The position numbers and the translations under genes are program-made. From Cladorhizidae sp. MBARI D1340-BT2 (Eukaryota; Porifera; Demospongiae; Poecilosclerida; Cladorhizidae): a stretch of 64,000 bases of DNA. The notes beneath the pieces are model-generated. The model did no database searches. It saw only the letters and a program-made list of their open reading frames with translations, and was not told the DNA's origin. The stretch is from NCBI GenBank assembly GCA_028752905.1, contig JAQNBH010000009.1, positions 46,609,165-46,673,164 of the forward strand, given 5' to 3'. The first letter of the stretch is position 1, and each line of letters opens with the position of its first letter. Shown in pieces: positions 1 to 11,300 of this stretch.

Positions 1-1372
1 TCTCTACTGCGAGTCCAGCAGTGTAGTAGTAGAGGCTTTAGTAGTCCTGCATGTGCCTGTCTCTACTGCCAGTCCAGCAGTGTAGTAGAGGCTTTAGTAG
101 TCCTGCACGTGCCTGTCTCTACTGCCAGTCCAGCAGTGTAGTAGAGGCTTTAGTAGTCCTGCAAGTGCCTGTCTCTACTGCCAGTCCAGCAGTGTAGTAG
201 AGGCTTTAGTAGTCCTGCATGTGCCTGTCTCTACTGCCAGTCCAGCAGTGTAGTAGAGGCTTTAGTAGTCCTGCACGTGCCTGTCTCTACTGCCAGACCA
301 GCAGTGTAGTAGTAGAGGCTTTAGTAGTCCTGCATGTGCCTGTCTCTACTGCCAGTCCAGCAGTGTAGTAGAGGCTTTAGTAGTCCTGCATGTGCCTGTC
401 TCTACTGCCAGTCCAGCAGTGTAGTAGAGGCTTTAGTAGTCCTGCATGTGCCTGTCTCTACTGCCAGTCCAGCAGTGTAGTAGAGGCTTTAGTAGTCCTG
501 CACGTGCCTGTCTCTACTGCCAGTCCAGCAGTGTAGTAGAGGCTTTAGTAGTCCTGCACGTGCCTGTCTCTACTGCCAGTCCAGCAGTGTAGTAGAGGCT
601 TTAGTAGTCCTGCACGTGCCTGTCTCTACTGCCAGACCAGCAGTGTAGTAGAGGCTTTAGTAGTCCTGCACGTGCCTGTCTCTACTGCGAGTCCAGCAGT
701 GTAGTAGAGGCTTTAGTAGTCCTGCACGTGCCTGTCTCTACTGCGAGTCCAGCAGTGTAGTAGAGGCTTTAGTAGTCCTGCATGTGCCTGTCTCTACTGC
801 CAGTCCAGCAGTGTAGTAGAGGCTTTAGTAGTCCTGCATGTGCCTGTCTCTACTGCCAGTCCAGCAGTGTAGTAGAGGCTTTAGTAGTCCTGCACGTGCC
901 TGTCTCTACTGCCAGTCCAGCAGTGTAGTAGAGGCTTTAGTAGTCCTGCACGTGCCTGTCTCTACTGCCAGTCCAGCAGTGTAGTAGAGGCTTTAGTAGT
1001 CCTGCACGTGCCTGTCTCTACTGCGAGTCCAGCAGTGTAGTAGAGGCTTTAGTAGTCCTGCATGTGCCTGTCTCTACTGCCAGTCCAGCAGTGTAGTAGA
1101 GGCTTTAGTAGTCCTGCACGTGCCTGTCTCTACTGCCTGACCAGCAGTGTAGTAGATGCTTTAGTAGTCCTGCATGTGCCTGTCTCTACTGCCTGACCAG
1201 CAGTGTAGTAGAGGCTTTAGTAGTCCTGCACGTGCCTGTCTCTACTGCCAGTCCAGCAGTGTAGTAGAGGCTTTAGTAGTCCTGCACGTGCCTGTCTCTA
1301 CTGCCAGTCCAGCAGTGTAGTGGAGGCTTTAGTAGTCCTGCACGTGCCTGTCTCTACTGCCAGTCCAGCAGT
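1..1372. repeat. Minisatellite, 56-bp unit, about 24 copies
   Basis: Near-identical 56-bp units begin at the window edge, so the array continues upstream. Each unit has GTAGTAGAGGCTTTAG followed by TCCTGCACGTGCCTG. The C/T change at CACGTG/CATGTG is the commonest polymorphism, and about half the units keep the palindromic E-box CACGTG. Units ending in CTGACCAG cluster near 1135-1200. No coding content is seen. Confidence 0.97.
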
Positions 1373-2239
1373 ATTTTGTCTGCAGTCCACTCTCCACCTA
1401 ACATTCAACAAGAAGGTTGTTCCTACACAATATATATGTAGGACTACAAAATGGCTGTCTGGATGCATATAATATATTCAGAAGGAGCAAAAAATTGCTG
1501 TGGCAACTCATCCATCTCTACACTAGTTAGTGTTTGTTTGGAAGGACACCATAGCGTACCTTGGGTGATGATTTACATGGGCACTGTCTTGCCACATGTG
1601 TTGCTGGTAGAGGGGCCCTGCATGTGCCTGCTGTGGTCTATGTCACTGCACACTTGAAAACTGGATCCTGCTCAAGTGTGGTTAACACCTTGGCTCTTGA
1701 GTATTCTGTCAGTGTTAATGAGACCATGCAGTGTGCCAGTGAGACAGGCCCTAAGATGGTGAGTGGTTATGGTGCAGGTGGGAGTGTGTTGTGCGGATGT
1801 GAGTATATTGTGTGAGTGTGTGTGGTACAGGTGGTAGTGTTGTCTATGTGTGTATGTGTGCAGGTGGGAGTGTCTTATATGAGTGTGTGTAGTGCCGGTG
1901 GTGGCAGTGTGTTGTGTGAGTGTATGTGTGTGTGTTGAGGTGTGAGTGTGTTGTGTGTGTGGAGCAGGTGTGAATATGTTGTGTGTGTGTAGGTGAGTGT
2001 CTTGTGTGTGTGTGTGGTGCATGTGGCTGTATGTTTGTGTGTGTGCAGGTGTGATTAGTGTAGGTGGTGGCAGTGTGTGGTGCAAGATGGGAGTGTGTTG
2101 TGTAGGTGTGAGTGTAATAGCTCAGCCCTAATCCTAAATCATACTGAAACAATCCTGAACAAGAAGAAGTTCTGCAGTTGAAGCTGCCAAGTAAGCCCTG
2201 ACTTGTGGGGTGGGGTTGCACAGTACTGCCTTAGCTACA
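1373..2239. other. Unique spacer with TG-rich low-complexity stretch
   Basis: No gene is recognised here. From about 1735 to 2115 the sequence is TG/GTGTGAG-rich low complexity, a degenerate microsatellite. Open frames on the minus strand are Thr/His-rich translations of the CA complement and are not credible genes. Confidence 0.7.
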
Positions 2240-3064
2240 CTATCCCTGGCACACTATGTACGTGCACTATCTCTGGCACACTATGTACGTGCACTATCCC
2301 TGGCACACTATGTACGTGCACTATCTCTGGCACACTATGTACGTGCACTATCTCTGGCACACTATGTACGTGCACTATCTCTGGCACACTATGTACGTGC
2401 ATTATCTCTGGCACACTATGTACGTGCACTATCTCTGGCACACTATGTACGTGCACTATCTCTGGCACACTATGTACGTGCACTATCTCTGGCACACTAT
2501 GTACGTACACTATCTCTGGCACACTATGTACGTGCACTATCTCTGGCACACTATGTACGTGCACTATCTCTGACACACTATGTACGTGCACTATCTCTGG
2601 CACACTATGTACGTGCACTACATGTATCTCTGGCACACTATGTACGTACACTATCTCTGGCACACTATGTACGTGCACTATCTCTGGCACACTATGTACG
2701 TGCACTATCTCTGGCACACTATGTACGTGCACTATCTCTGGCACACTATGTACGTGCACTATCTCTGGCACACTATGTACGTGCACTATCTCTGGCACAC
2801 TATGTACGTGCACTATCTCTGGCACACTATGTACGTGCACTATCTCTGACACACTATGTACGTGCACTACATGTATCTCTGGCACACTATGTACGTACAC
2901 TATCTCTGGCACACTATGTACGTGCACTATCTCTGGCACACTATGTACGTGCATTATCTCTGGCACACTATGTATGTGCATTATCTCTGGCACACTATGT
3001 ACGTGCACTATCTCTGGCACACTATGTACGTGCACTATCTCTGGCACACTATGTACGTGCATTG
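2240..3064. repeat. Minisatellite, 27-bp unit, about 30 copies
   Basis: 27-bp units contain GGCACACTATGTACGTGCAC. Two 33-bp variant units carry an inserted CATGTA (near 2620 and 2870), each followed by a unit reading GTACGTACAC, so a block of units was duplicated. The unit is a multiple of three, so frames stay open on both strands. These are shadows and not genes. Each unit has an ACGTG core. Confidence 0.97.
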
Positions 3065-3234
3065 ACCTGTAAATAATACATACGAGTGGGTCACCACTTT
3101 TAAGTAAGAGGGAATGTTTGGCTTGGTGATGGAGTGGAGAGAACTGGTTCGACACATAGGAGCTGTCAGAGCAAAGATGTTATGGAAACCTTCTCTCCTT
3201 ATTTGAAGGAAGACCTGTCATGCAGAATTCTGAG

Positions 3235-3993
3235 GACAGCTGAGCACATTCAGGTCTTCCTAGACAGCAGCCATCTCCCTGACAGCCGAGCTGATTCAGG
3301 TCTTCTTAGACAGCAGCCATCTCCCTGACAGCCGAGCTGATTCAGGTCATCTTAGACAGCAGCCATCACCCTGACAGCCAAGCTGATTCAGGTCTTCCTA
3401 GACAGCAGCCATCTCCCTGACAGCCGAGCTGATTCAGGTCATCTTAGACAGCAGCCATCACCCTGACAGCCGAGCTGATTCACGTCTTCCCAGCTCCCTG
3501 ACAGCCGAGCTGATTCAGGTCTTCCTAGACAGCAGCCATCTCCCTGACGGCCGAGCTGATTCAGGTCATCTTAGACAGCAGCCATCACCCTGACAGCCGA
3601 GCTGATTTACGTCTTCCTAGACAGCAGCCATCTCCCTGACGGCCGAGCTGATTCAGGTCATCTTAGACAGCAGCCATCACCCTGACAGCCGAGCTGATTC
3701 ACGTCTTCCTAGACAGCAGCCATCTCCCTGACGGCCGAGCTGATTCAGGTCATCTTAGACAGCAGCCATCTCCCTGACAGCCGAGCTGATTCACGTCTTC
3801 CTAGACAGCAGCCATCATCCTGACAGCCGAGCTGATTCACGTCTTCCCAGCTCCCTGACAGCCGAGCTGATTCAGGTCTTCCTAGACAGCAGCCATCTCC
3901 CTGACGGCCGAGCTGATTGAGGTCATCTTAGACAGCAGCCATCTCCCTGACAGCCGAGCTGATTCAGGTCATCTTTTAGACAGCAGTCAGCTC
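3235..3993. repeat. Minisatellite, 46-bp unit, about 16 copies
   Basis: 46-bp units contain GACAGCCGAGCTGATTCAGG and TAGACAGCAGCCATC. Alternate units read GGTCTTCC or GGTCATCT, giving a two-unit (about 92 bp) higher-order pattern. Two units near 3485 and 3845 carry the same internal deletion, again a block duplication. Confidence 0.95.
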
Positions 3994-4169
3994 CCTGAAC
4001 AAAGAGCTCAAATTTATACTGTTATTGCAGATACTAGTACACCCCAAGCCCTCAAGCTCTACTCCTCCACTCACAGCTCAGGCCTGGCTGGCTAACTGCC
4101 TCCCCAACCTGGAAGAGGCACGTGAACCACAATAGTAGCCTGTCTGCTAGAGTTCAAAGTTTTGTCCAG

Positions 4170-5205
4170 ACCAAGAGAGCTGGTTACATGGTTGCTATAT
4201 AGAGGGAAGGAGACTGTCTAGTAGAGGAGAGTGGCTACATGGTTGCTATATAGAGGGAACATGCCTGTCTAGTAGAGGGGAGTGGCTACATGGTTGCTAT
4301 ATAGAGGAACAGGACTGTCTAGTAGAGGGGAGTGGCTACATGGTTGCTATATAGAGGGAACATGACTGTCTAGTAGAGGGGAGTGGCTACATGGTTGCTA
4401 TATAGAGGGAAGGAGACTGTCTAGTAGAGGGGAGTGGCTGCATGGTTGCTATATAGAGGGAACATGCCTGTCTAGTAGAGGGGAGTGGCTACATGGTTGC
4501 TATATAGAGGAACAGGACTGTCTAGTAGAGGGGAGTGGCTACATGGTTGCTATATAGAGGGAACATGACTGTCTAGTAGAGGGGAGTGGCTACATGGTTG
4601 CTATATAGAGGGAAGGAGACTGTCTAGTAGAGGGGAGTGGCTACATGGTTGCTATATAGAGGGAAGGTGACTGTCTAGTAGAGGGGAGTGGCTACATGGT
4701 TGCTATATAGAGGGAACAAGACTGTCTAGTAGAGGGGAGTGGCTACATGGTTGCTATATAGAGGGAAGGTGACTGTCTAGTAGAGGGGAGTGGCTACATG
4801 GTTGCTATATAGAGGGAACAAGACTGTCTAGTAGAGGGGAGTGGCTACATGGTTGCTATATAGAGGGAAGGTGACTGTCTAGTAGAGGGGAGTGGCTACA
4901 TGGTTGCTATATAGAGGGAACATGACTGTCTAGTAGAGGGGAGTGGCTACATGGTTGCTATATAGAGGGAAGGTGACTGTCTAGTAGAGGGGAGTGGCTC
5001 CATGGTTGCTATATAGAGGGAACATGACTGTCTAGTAGAGGGGAGTGGCTCCATGGTTGCTATATAGAGGGAACAAGACTGTCTAGTAGCTACATGGTTG
5101 CTATATAGAGGGAAGGAGACTGTCTAGTAGAGGGGAGTGGCTACATGGTTGCTATATAGAGGGAAGGTGACTGTCTAGTAGAGGGGTGTGGCCACATGGT
5201 TGCTC
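4170..5205. repeat. Minisatellite, 51-bp unit, about 20 copies
   Basis: 50-51-bp units contain GGCTACATGGTTGCTATATA and CTGTCTAGTAGAGG. The variable segment after the palindrome CTATATAG reads GGAACATG, GGAAGGAG, GGAAGGTG or GGAACAAG and shows block duplications of three to four units (for example 4210-4430 against 4440-4620). No coding content. Confidence 0.95.
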
Positions 5206-5774
5206 ATGTGATGAATGTGCACATATTGAGCACAAACAGTTCAGAGAGTAAAAACGATCTCTTTGACAAAATGTCTGAAGTTTAGCATGGCCTCCTACCC
5301 TTCAGAACTCTGACAATACAACAAGCACAAGTTGATGGCCTCACTCTTGGTGTGCTTCCCATCTTGAGGGGAAGCTGCTTCCAAGTAAGCTTTAAAGAAA
5401 TGCTCTTCTCTCAGCCATTTTCCATATGCACTTGAGTTCCACCACCAGCCAGACCATTATGTTGCAGGACATCTGTTTGTGCAGTCCTGCACCAGTTAGG
5501 CTTCTGTAAGGGACGTAGATGTGATATATCTGCTTTACAGTAGAGTACAAAAGAAAAGGCTTCAGCTGGCCACAGAAAAACCGTCCAGTGGATTTTTGTT
5601 TAAAGATGTCCATGCTGAAGCTTGCCTGTAGCTACACAGGGAACACGCACTCATATATGCTACTCATGGACAGGTGCACGACAACCAATGACAGGCTTGG
5701 CAAGGCTCATCAGGTGGCCATGTGATGCGTACAGTCATTGCTAGATAATTACGTAAGGATGAAGACCAGTAAGC
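5206..5774. other. Unique spacer, no recognised gene
   Basis: About 570 bp of non-repetitive sequence between two arrays. A 73-codon minus-strand frame (5392-5613) has ordinary composition but no motif I recognise and no clear splice context. It may be chance or an exon of an unseen gene. Confidence 0.4.
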
Positions 5775-6375
5775 GTGTAGGTGTGTCTAGTGAGTGTGCC
5801 TGGGTGCTGGCGAGTGTGCTGGAGAGTGTGCCTGGGTGCTGGTGAGTGTGCCTGGGTGCTGGTGAGTGTGCCTGGGTGCTGGTGAGTGTGCCTGGGTGCT
5901 GGATAGTGTGCCTGAGTGTGGGTGTGCCTCCGTGCTGGTGAGTGTGCCTGGGTGCTGGAGAGTGTGCCTGCGTGCTGGTGAGTGTGCCGGGGTGCTGGAG
6001 AGTGTGCCTGGGTGCTGGTGAGTGTGCCTGGGTGCTGGAGAGTGTGCCTGGGTGCTGGTGAGTGTGCCTGGGTGCTGGAGAGTGTGCCTGGGTGCTGGTG
6101 AGTGTGCCTGGGTGCTGGAGGGTGTGCCTGGGTGCTGGTGAGTGTGCCTGGGTGCTGGTGAGTGTGCCTGGGTACTGGTGAGTGTGCCTGGGTGCTGGTG
6201 AGTGTGCCTGGGTGCTGGTGAGTGTGCCTGGGTGCTGGAGAGTGTGCCTGGGTGCTGGTGAGTGTGCCTGAGTGATGGTGGGTGTGCCTGCGTGCTGGTG
6301 AGTGTGCTTGGGTGCTGGAGAGTGTGCTGGAGAGTGTGCCTCTGTGCTGGTCTGGGTGCTGGTGAGTGTGCAGAG
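5775..6375. repeat. Minisatellite, 20-bp unit, about 29 copies
   Basis: 20-bp units read GTGAGTGTGCCTGGGTGCTG, with GTGAG/GAGAG alternation that forms a 40-bp double unit through part of the array. The minus strand stays open as a Thr/His/Pro/Gln-rich frame (5741-6388) because the unit has no stop in any minus frame. This is treated as a shadow. Confidence 0.95.
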
Positions 6376-6460
6376 TAGGACTAGGCATCTCATTGTGAAG
6401 TGCTGGGCTAGGGCTAGGCTAAGTGTCTGGTTGTGAAGAGTTGGTCTCGCTGCTGAGATA

Positions 6461-7880
6461 CATGTGTATTGCTGAATAAGTATGGGGTATACACATGTGT
6501 ATTGCTGAATAAGTATGGGGTATACACATGTGTATTGCTGAATAAGTATGGGGTATACACATGTGTATTGCTGAATAAGTATGGGTATACACATGTGTAT
6601 TGCTGAATAAGTATGGGGTATACACATGTGTATTGCTGAATAAGTATGGGGTATACACATGTGTATTGCTGAATAAGTATGGGGTATACACATGTGTATT
6701 GCTGAATAAGTATGGGGTATACACATGTGTATTCAATAAGTATGAGGTATACACATGTGTATTGCTGAATAAGTATGGGGTATACACATGTGTATTGCTG
6801 AATAAGTATGAGGTATACACATGTGTATTGCTGAATAAGTATGGGGTATACACATGTGTATTGCTGAATAAGTATGGGGTATACACATGTGTATTGCTGA
6901 ATAAGTATGGGGTATACACATGTGTATTGCTGAATAAGTATGGGGTATACACATGTGTATTGCTGAATAAGTATGAGGTATACACATGTGTATTGCTGAA
7001 TAAGTATGGGGTATACACATGTGTATTGCTGAATAAGTATGGGGTATACACATGTGTATTGCTGAATAAGTATGGGGTATACACATGTGTATTGCTGAAT
7101 AAGTATGGGGGTATACACGTGTATTTCTGAATAAGTATGAGGTATACACATGTGTATTGCTGAATAAGGGTATACACATGTGTATTGTTGAATAAGTATG
7201 GGGTATACACATGTGTATTGCTGAATAAGTATGGGGTATACACATGTGTATTGCTGAATAAGTATGGGGTATACACATGTGTATTGCTGAATAAGTATGG
7301 GGTATACACATGTGTATTGCTGAATAAGTATGAGGTATACACATGTGTATTGCTGAATAAGTATGAGGTATACACATGTGTATTGCTGAATAAGTATGGG
7401 GTATACACATGTGTATTGCTGAATAAGTAGGGGGTATACACATGTGTATTGCTGAATAAGTATGGGGTATACACATGTGTATTGCTGAATAAGTATGGGG
7501 TATACACATGTGTATTGCTGAATAAGTATGAGGTATACACATGTGTATTGCTGAATAAGTATGAGGTATACACATGTGTATTGCTGAATAAGTATGGGGT
7601 ATACACATGTGTATTGCTGAATAAGTATGGGGTATACACATGTGTATTGCTGAATAAGTATGAGGTATACACATGTGTATTGCTGAATAAGTATGGGGTA
7701 GACACATGTGTATTGCTGAATAAGTATGAGGTATACACATGTGTATTGCTGAATAAGTATGGGGTATACACATGTGTATTGCTGAATAAGTATGAGGTAT
7801 ACACATGTGTATTGCTGAATAAGTATGAGGTATACACATGTGTATTGCTGATAAGTATGGGGTATACACATGTGTATTAG
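6461..7880. repeat. Minisatellite, 33-bp unit, about 43 copies
   Basis: 33-bp units contain TTGCTGAATAAGTATGGGG followed by the perfect 14-bp palindrome ATACACATGTGTAT (E-box CACATGTG). The main polymorphism is GGGG/GAGG. Because 33 is a multiple of three, long frames up to 496 codons exist on the minus strand and shorter ones on the plus strand. The peptide is simply the repeat, so none is called a gene. Confidence 0.97.
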
Positions 7881-8359
7881 CTTCACCATGGCAACGGAGT
7901 TCACCTAACTTGGTTGCAAGAATCACTAGTATGACCACACCTACTATTAGCTACAATTGTTTGTGGTGTGCTAACGAGGTTCTTGCCGCTGGGGCACTTC
8001 CCTTTTCTAGCAGCTGTGACTTCACACACACATGTAACACCTCCACCATGGCCTGCGAGACTTCCCCACATGCCCAGTGACTTCACACATACATGTAACA
8101 CCTCCACCATGGCCTGGGAGACTTCCCCACATGCCTAGTGACTTCACACACACATGTAACACCTCCACCATGGCCTGGGAGACTTCCCCACATGCCCAAC
8201 AGATTGTGCATCTGAAGGATTCCAATGCTAAGCAGAACTCACCACAAAGGGCATCTAGTAGACAAGCATACTTCGAGGAGTAGAGTCAGTCACAATGTAT
8301 GCTTGAGTCTGCCTCAAGAGACCTGCTCCTTCGTACGTATAGCTGGAGCGGCTACAAAG
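7881..8359. repeat. Short 61-bp tandem repeat, 3 copies, within unique spacer
   Basis: Three 61-bp units lie at 8016-8198 and contain AACACCTCCACCATGGCCTG. The flanks (7881-8015 and 8199-8359) are unique with no recognised gene. Sequence at 8360-8400 is already a degenerate start of the next 29-bp array. Confidence 0.85.
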
Positions 8360-11300
8360 CTCCTTCCTAGTCTGACACACTAAACAGCTCCTTAGTCTGG
8401 CTCACTAGACTAGCTCCTCCTTAGTCTGGCTCACTAGACTAGCTCCTTCTTAGTCTGGCTCACTAGACTAGCTCCTTCTTAGCCTGGCTCACTAGACTAG
8501 CTCCTCCTTAGCCTGGTTCACTAGACTAGCTCCTTCTTAGTCTGGCTCACTAGACTAGCTCCTTCTTAGTCTGGTTCACTAGACTAGCTCCTTCCTAGTC
8601 TGGTTCACTAGACTAGCTCCTTCTTAGTCTGGCTCACTAGACTAGCTCCTTCTTAGTCTGGCTCACTAGACTAGCTCCTTCTTAGTCTGGTTCACTAGAC
8701 TAGCTCCTTCTTAGTCTGGCTCACTAGACTAGCTCCTTCTTAGTCTGGCTCACTAGACTAGCTCCTTCTTAGTCTGGTTCACTAGACTAGCTCCTTCTTA
8801 GTCTGGTTCACTAGACTAGCTCCTTCTTAGTCTGGCTCACTAGACTAGCTCCTTCTTAGTCTGGTTCACTAGACTAGCTCCTTCTTAGTCTGGTTCACTA
8901 GACTAGCTCCTCCTTAGTCTGGCTCACTAGACTAGCTCCTTCTTAGTCTGGTTCACTAGACTAGCTCCTTCTTAGTCTGGTTCACTAGACTAGCTCCTTC
9001 TTAGTCTGGTTCACTAGACTAGCTCCTTCTTAGTCTGGCTCACTAGACTAGCTCCTTCTTAGTCTGGTTCACTAGACTAGCTCCTTCTTAGTCTGGTTCA
9101 CTAGACTAGCTCCTTCTTAGTCTGGCTCACTAGACTAGCTCCTTCTTAGTCTGGTTCACTAGACTAGCTCCTTCTTAGTCTGGCTCACTAGACTAGCTCC
9201 TTCTTAGTCTGGCTCACTAGACTAGCTCCTTCTTAGTCTGGCTCACTAGACTAGCTCCTTCTTAGTCTGGTTCACTAGACTAGCTCCTTCTTAGTCTGGT
9301 TCACTAGACTAGCTCCTTCTTAGTCTGGCTCACTAGACTAGCTCCTTCTTAGTCTGGTTCACTAGACTAGCTCCTTCTTAGTCTGGTTCACTAGACTAGC
9401 TCCTTCTTAGTCTGGCTCACTAGACTAGCTCCTTCTTAGTCTGGTTCACTAGACTAGCTCCTTCTTAGTCTGGCTCACTAGACTAGCTCCTTCTTAGTCT
9501 GGTTCACTAGACTAGCTCCTTCTTAGTCTGGCTCACTAGACTAGCTCCTTCTTAGTCTGGCTCACTAGACTAGCTCCTTCTTAGTCTGGTTCACTAGACT
9601 AGCTCCTTCTTAGTCTGGTTCACTAGACTAGCTCCTTCTTAGTCTGGCTCACTAGACTAGCTCCTCCTTAGCCTGGCTCACTAGACTAGCTCCTTCCTAG
9701 TCTGGTTCACTAGACTAGCTCCTTCTTAGTCTGGTTCACTAGACTAGCTCCTCCTTAGTCTGGTTCACTAGACTAGCTCCTTCTTAGTCTGGCTCACTAG
9801 ACTAGCTCCTCCTTAGCCTGGCTCACTAGACTAGCTCCTTCCTAGTCTGGTTCACTAGACTAGCTCCTTCTTAGTCTGGTTCACTAGACTAGCTCCTTCT
9901 TAGTCTGGTTCACTAGACTAGCTCCTTCTTAGTCTGGTTCACTAGACTAGCTCCTTCTTAGTCTGGTTCACTAGACTAGCTCCTTCTTAGTCTGGCTCAC
10001 TAGACTAGCTCCTTCTTAGTCTGGCTCACTAGACTAGCTCCTTCTTAGTCTGGTTCACTAGACTAGCTCCTTCTTAGTCTGGTTCACTAGACTAGCTCCT
10101 TCTTAGTCTGGCTCACTAGACTAGCTCCTCCTTAGCCTGGCTCACTAGACTAGCTCCTTCCTAGTCTGGTTCACTAGACTAGCTCCTTCTTAGTCTGGTT
10201 CACTAGACTAGCTCCTCCTTAGTCTGGTTCACTAGACTAGCTCCTTCTTAGTCTGGTTCACTAGACTAGCTCCTTCTTAGTCTGGCTCACTAGACTAGCT
10301 CCTTCTTAGTCTGGTTCACTAGACTAGCTCCTTCTTAGTCTGGCTCACTAGACTAGCTCCTTCTTAGTCTGGTTCACTAGACTAGCTCCTTCTTAGTCTG
10401 GTTCACTAGACTAGCTCCTTCTTAGCCTGGTTCACTAGACTAGCTCCTTCTTAGCCTGGCTCACTAGACTAGCTCCTTCCTAGTCTGGCTCACTAGACTA
10501 GCTCCTTCTTAGTCTGGTTCACTAGACTAGCTCCTTCTTAGTCTGGTTCACTAGACTAGCTCCTTCTTAGTCTGGCTCACTAGACTAGCTCCTTCTTAGT
10601 CTGGCTCACTAGACTAGCTCCTTCTTAGTCTGGCTCACTAGACTAGCTCCTTCTTAGTCTGGTTCACTAGACTAGCTCCTTCTTAGCCTGGCTCACTAGA
10701 CTAGCTCCTTCTTAGTCTGGTTCACTAGACTAGCTCCTTCTTAGTCTGGTTCACTAGACCAGCTCCTTCTTAGCCTGGCTCACTAGACTAGCTCCTTCTT
10801 AGTCTGGTTCACTAGACTAGCTCCTTCTTAGTCTGGCTCACTAGACTAGCTCCTCCTTAGTCTGGTTCACTAGACTAGCTCCTTCTTAGCCTGGTTCACT
10901 AGACTAGCTCCTTCTTAGTCTGGTTCACTAGACTAGCTCCTTCTTAGTCTGGCTCACTAGACTAGCTCCTTCTTAGTCTGGCTCACTAGACTAGCTCCTA
11001 CTTAGTCTGGTTCACTCCTTCTTAGTCTGGTTCACTAGACTAGCTCCTTCTTAGTCTGGTTCACTAGACTAGCTCCTTCTTAGTCTGGTTCACTAGACTA
11101 GCTCCTTCTTAGTCTGGTTCACTAGACTAGCTCCTTCTTAGTCTGGTTCACTAGACTAGCTCCTTCTTAGTCTGGTTCACTAGACTAGCTCCTTCTTAGT
11201 CTGGTTCACTAGACTAGCTCCTTCTTAGCCTGGCTCACTAGACTAGCTCCTTCTTAGTCTGGCTCACTAGACTAGCTCCTTCTTAGTCTGGCTCACTAGA

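Noticed and set aside
2203..3155. Open frames of about 290-306 codons on both strands
   Set aside because: They are translations of a 27-bp repeat. The length is a multiple of three, so openness follows from one stop-free unit.
5741..6726. His/Thr/Pro/Gln-rich minus-strand frames
   Set aside because: Translation of a 20-bp TG-rich minisatellite.
6414..7938. Frames of 400-496 codons on the minus strand and shorter ones on the plus strand
   Set aside because: Pure 33-bp repeat translation (11-residue period), with no domain, splice or start context.
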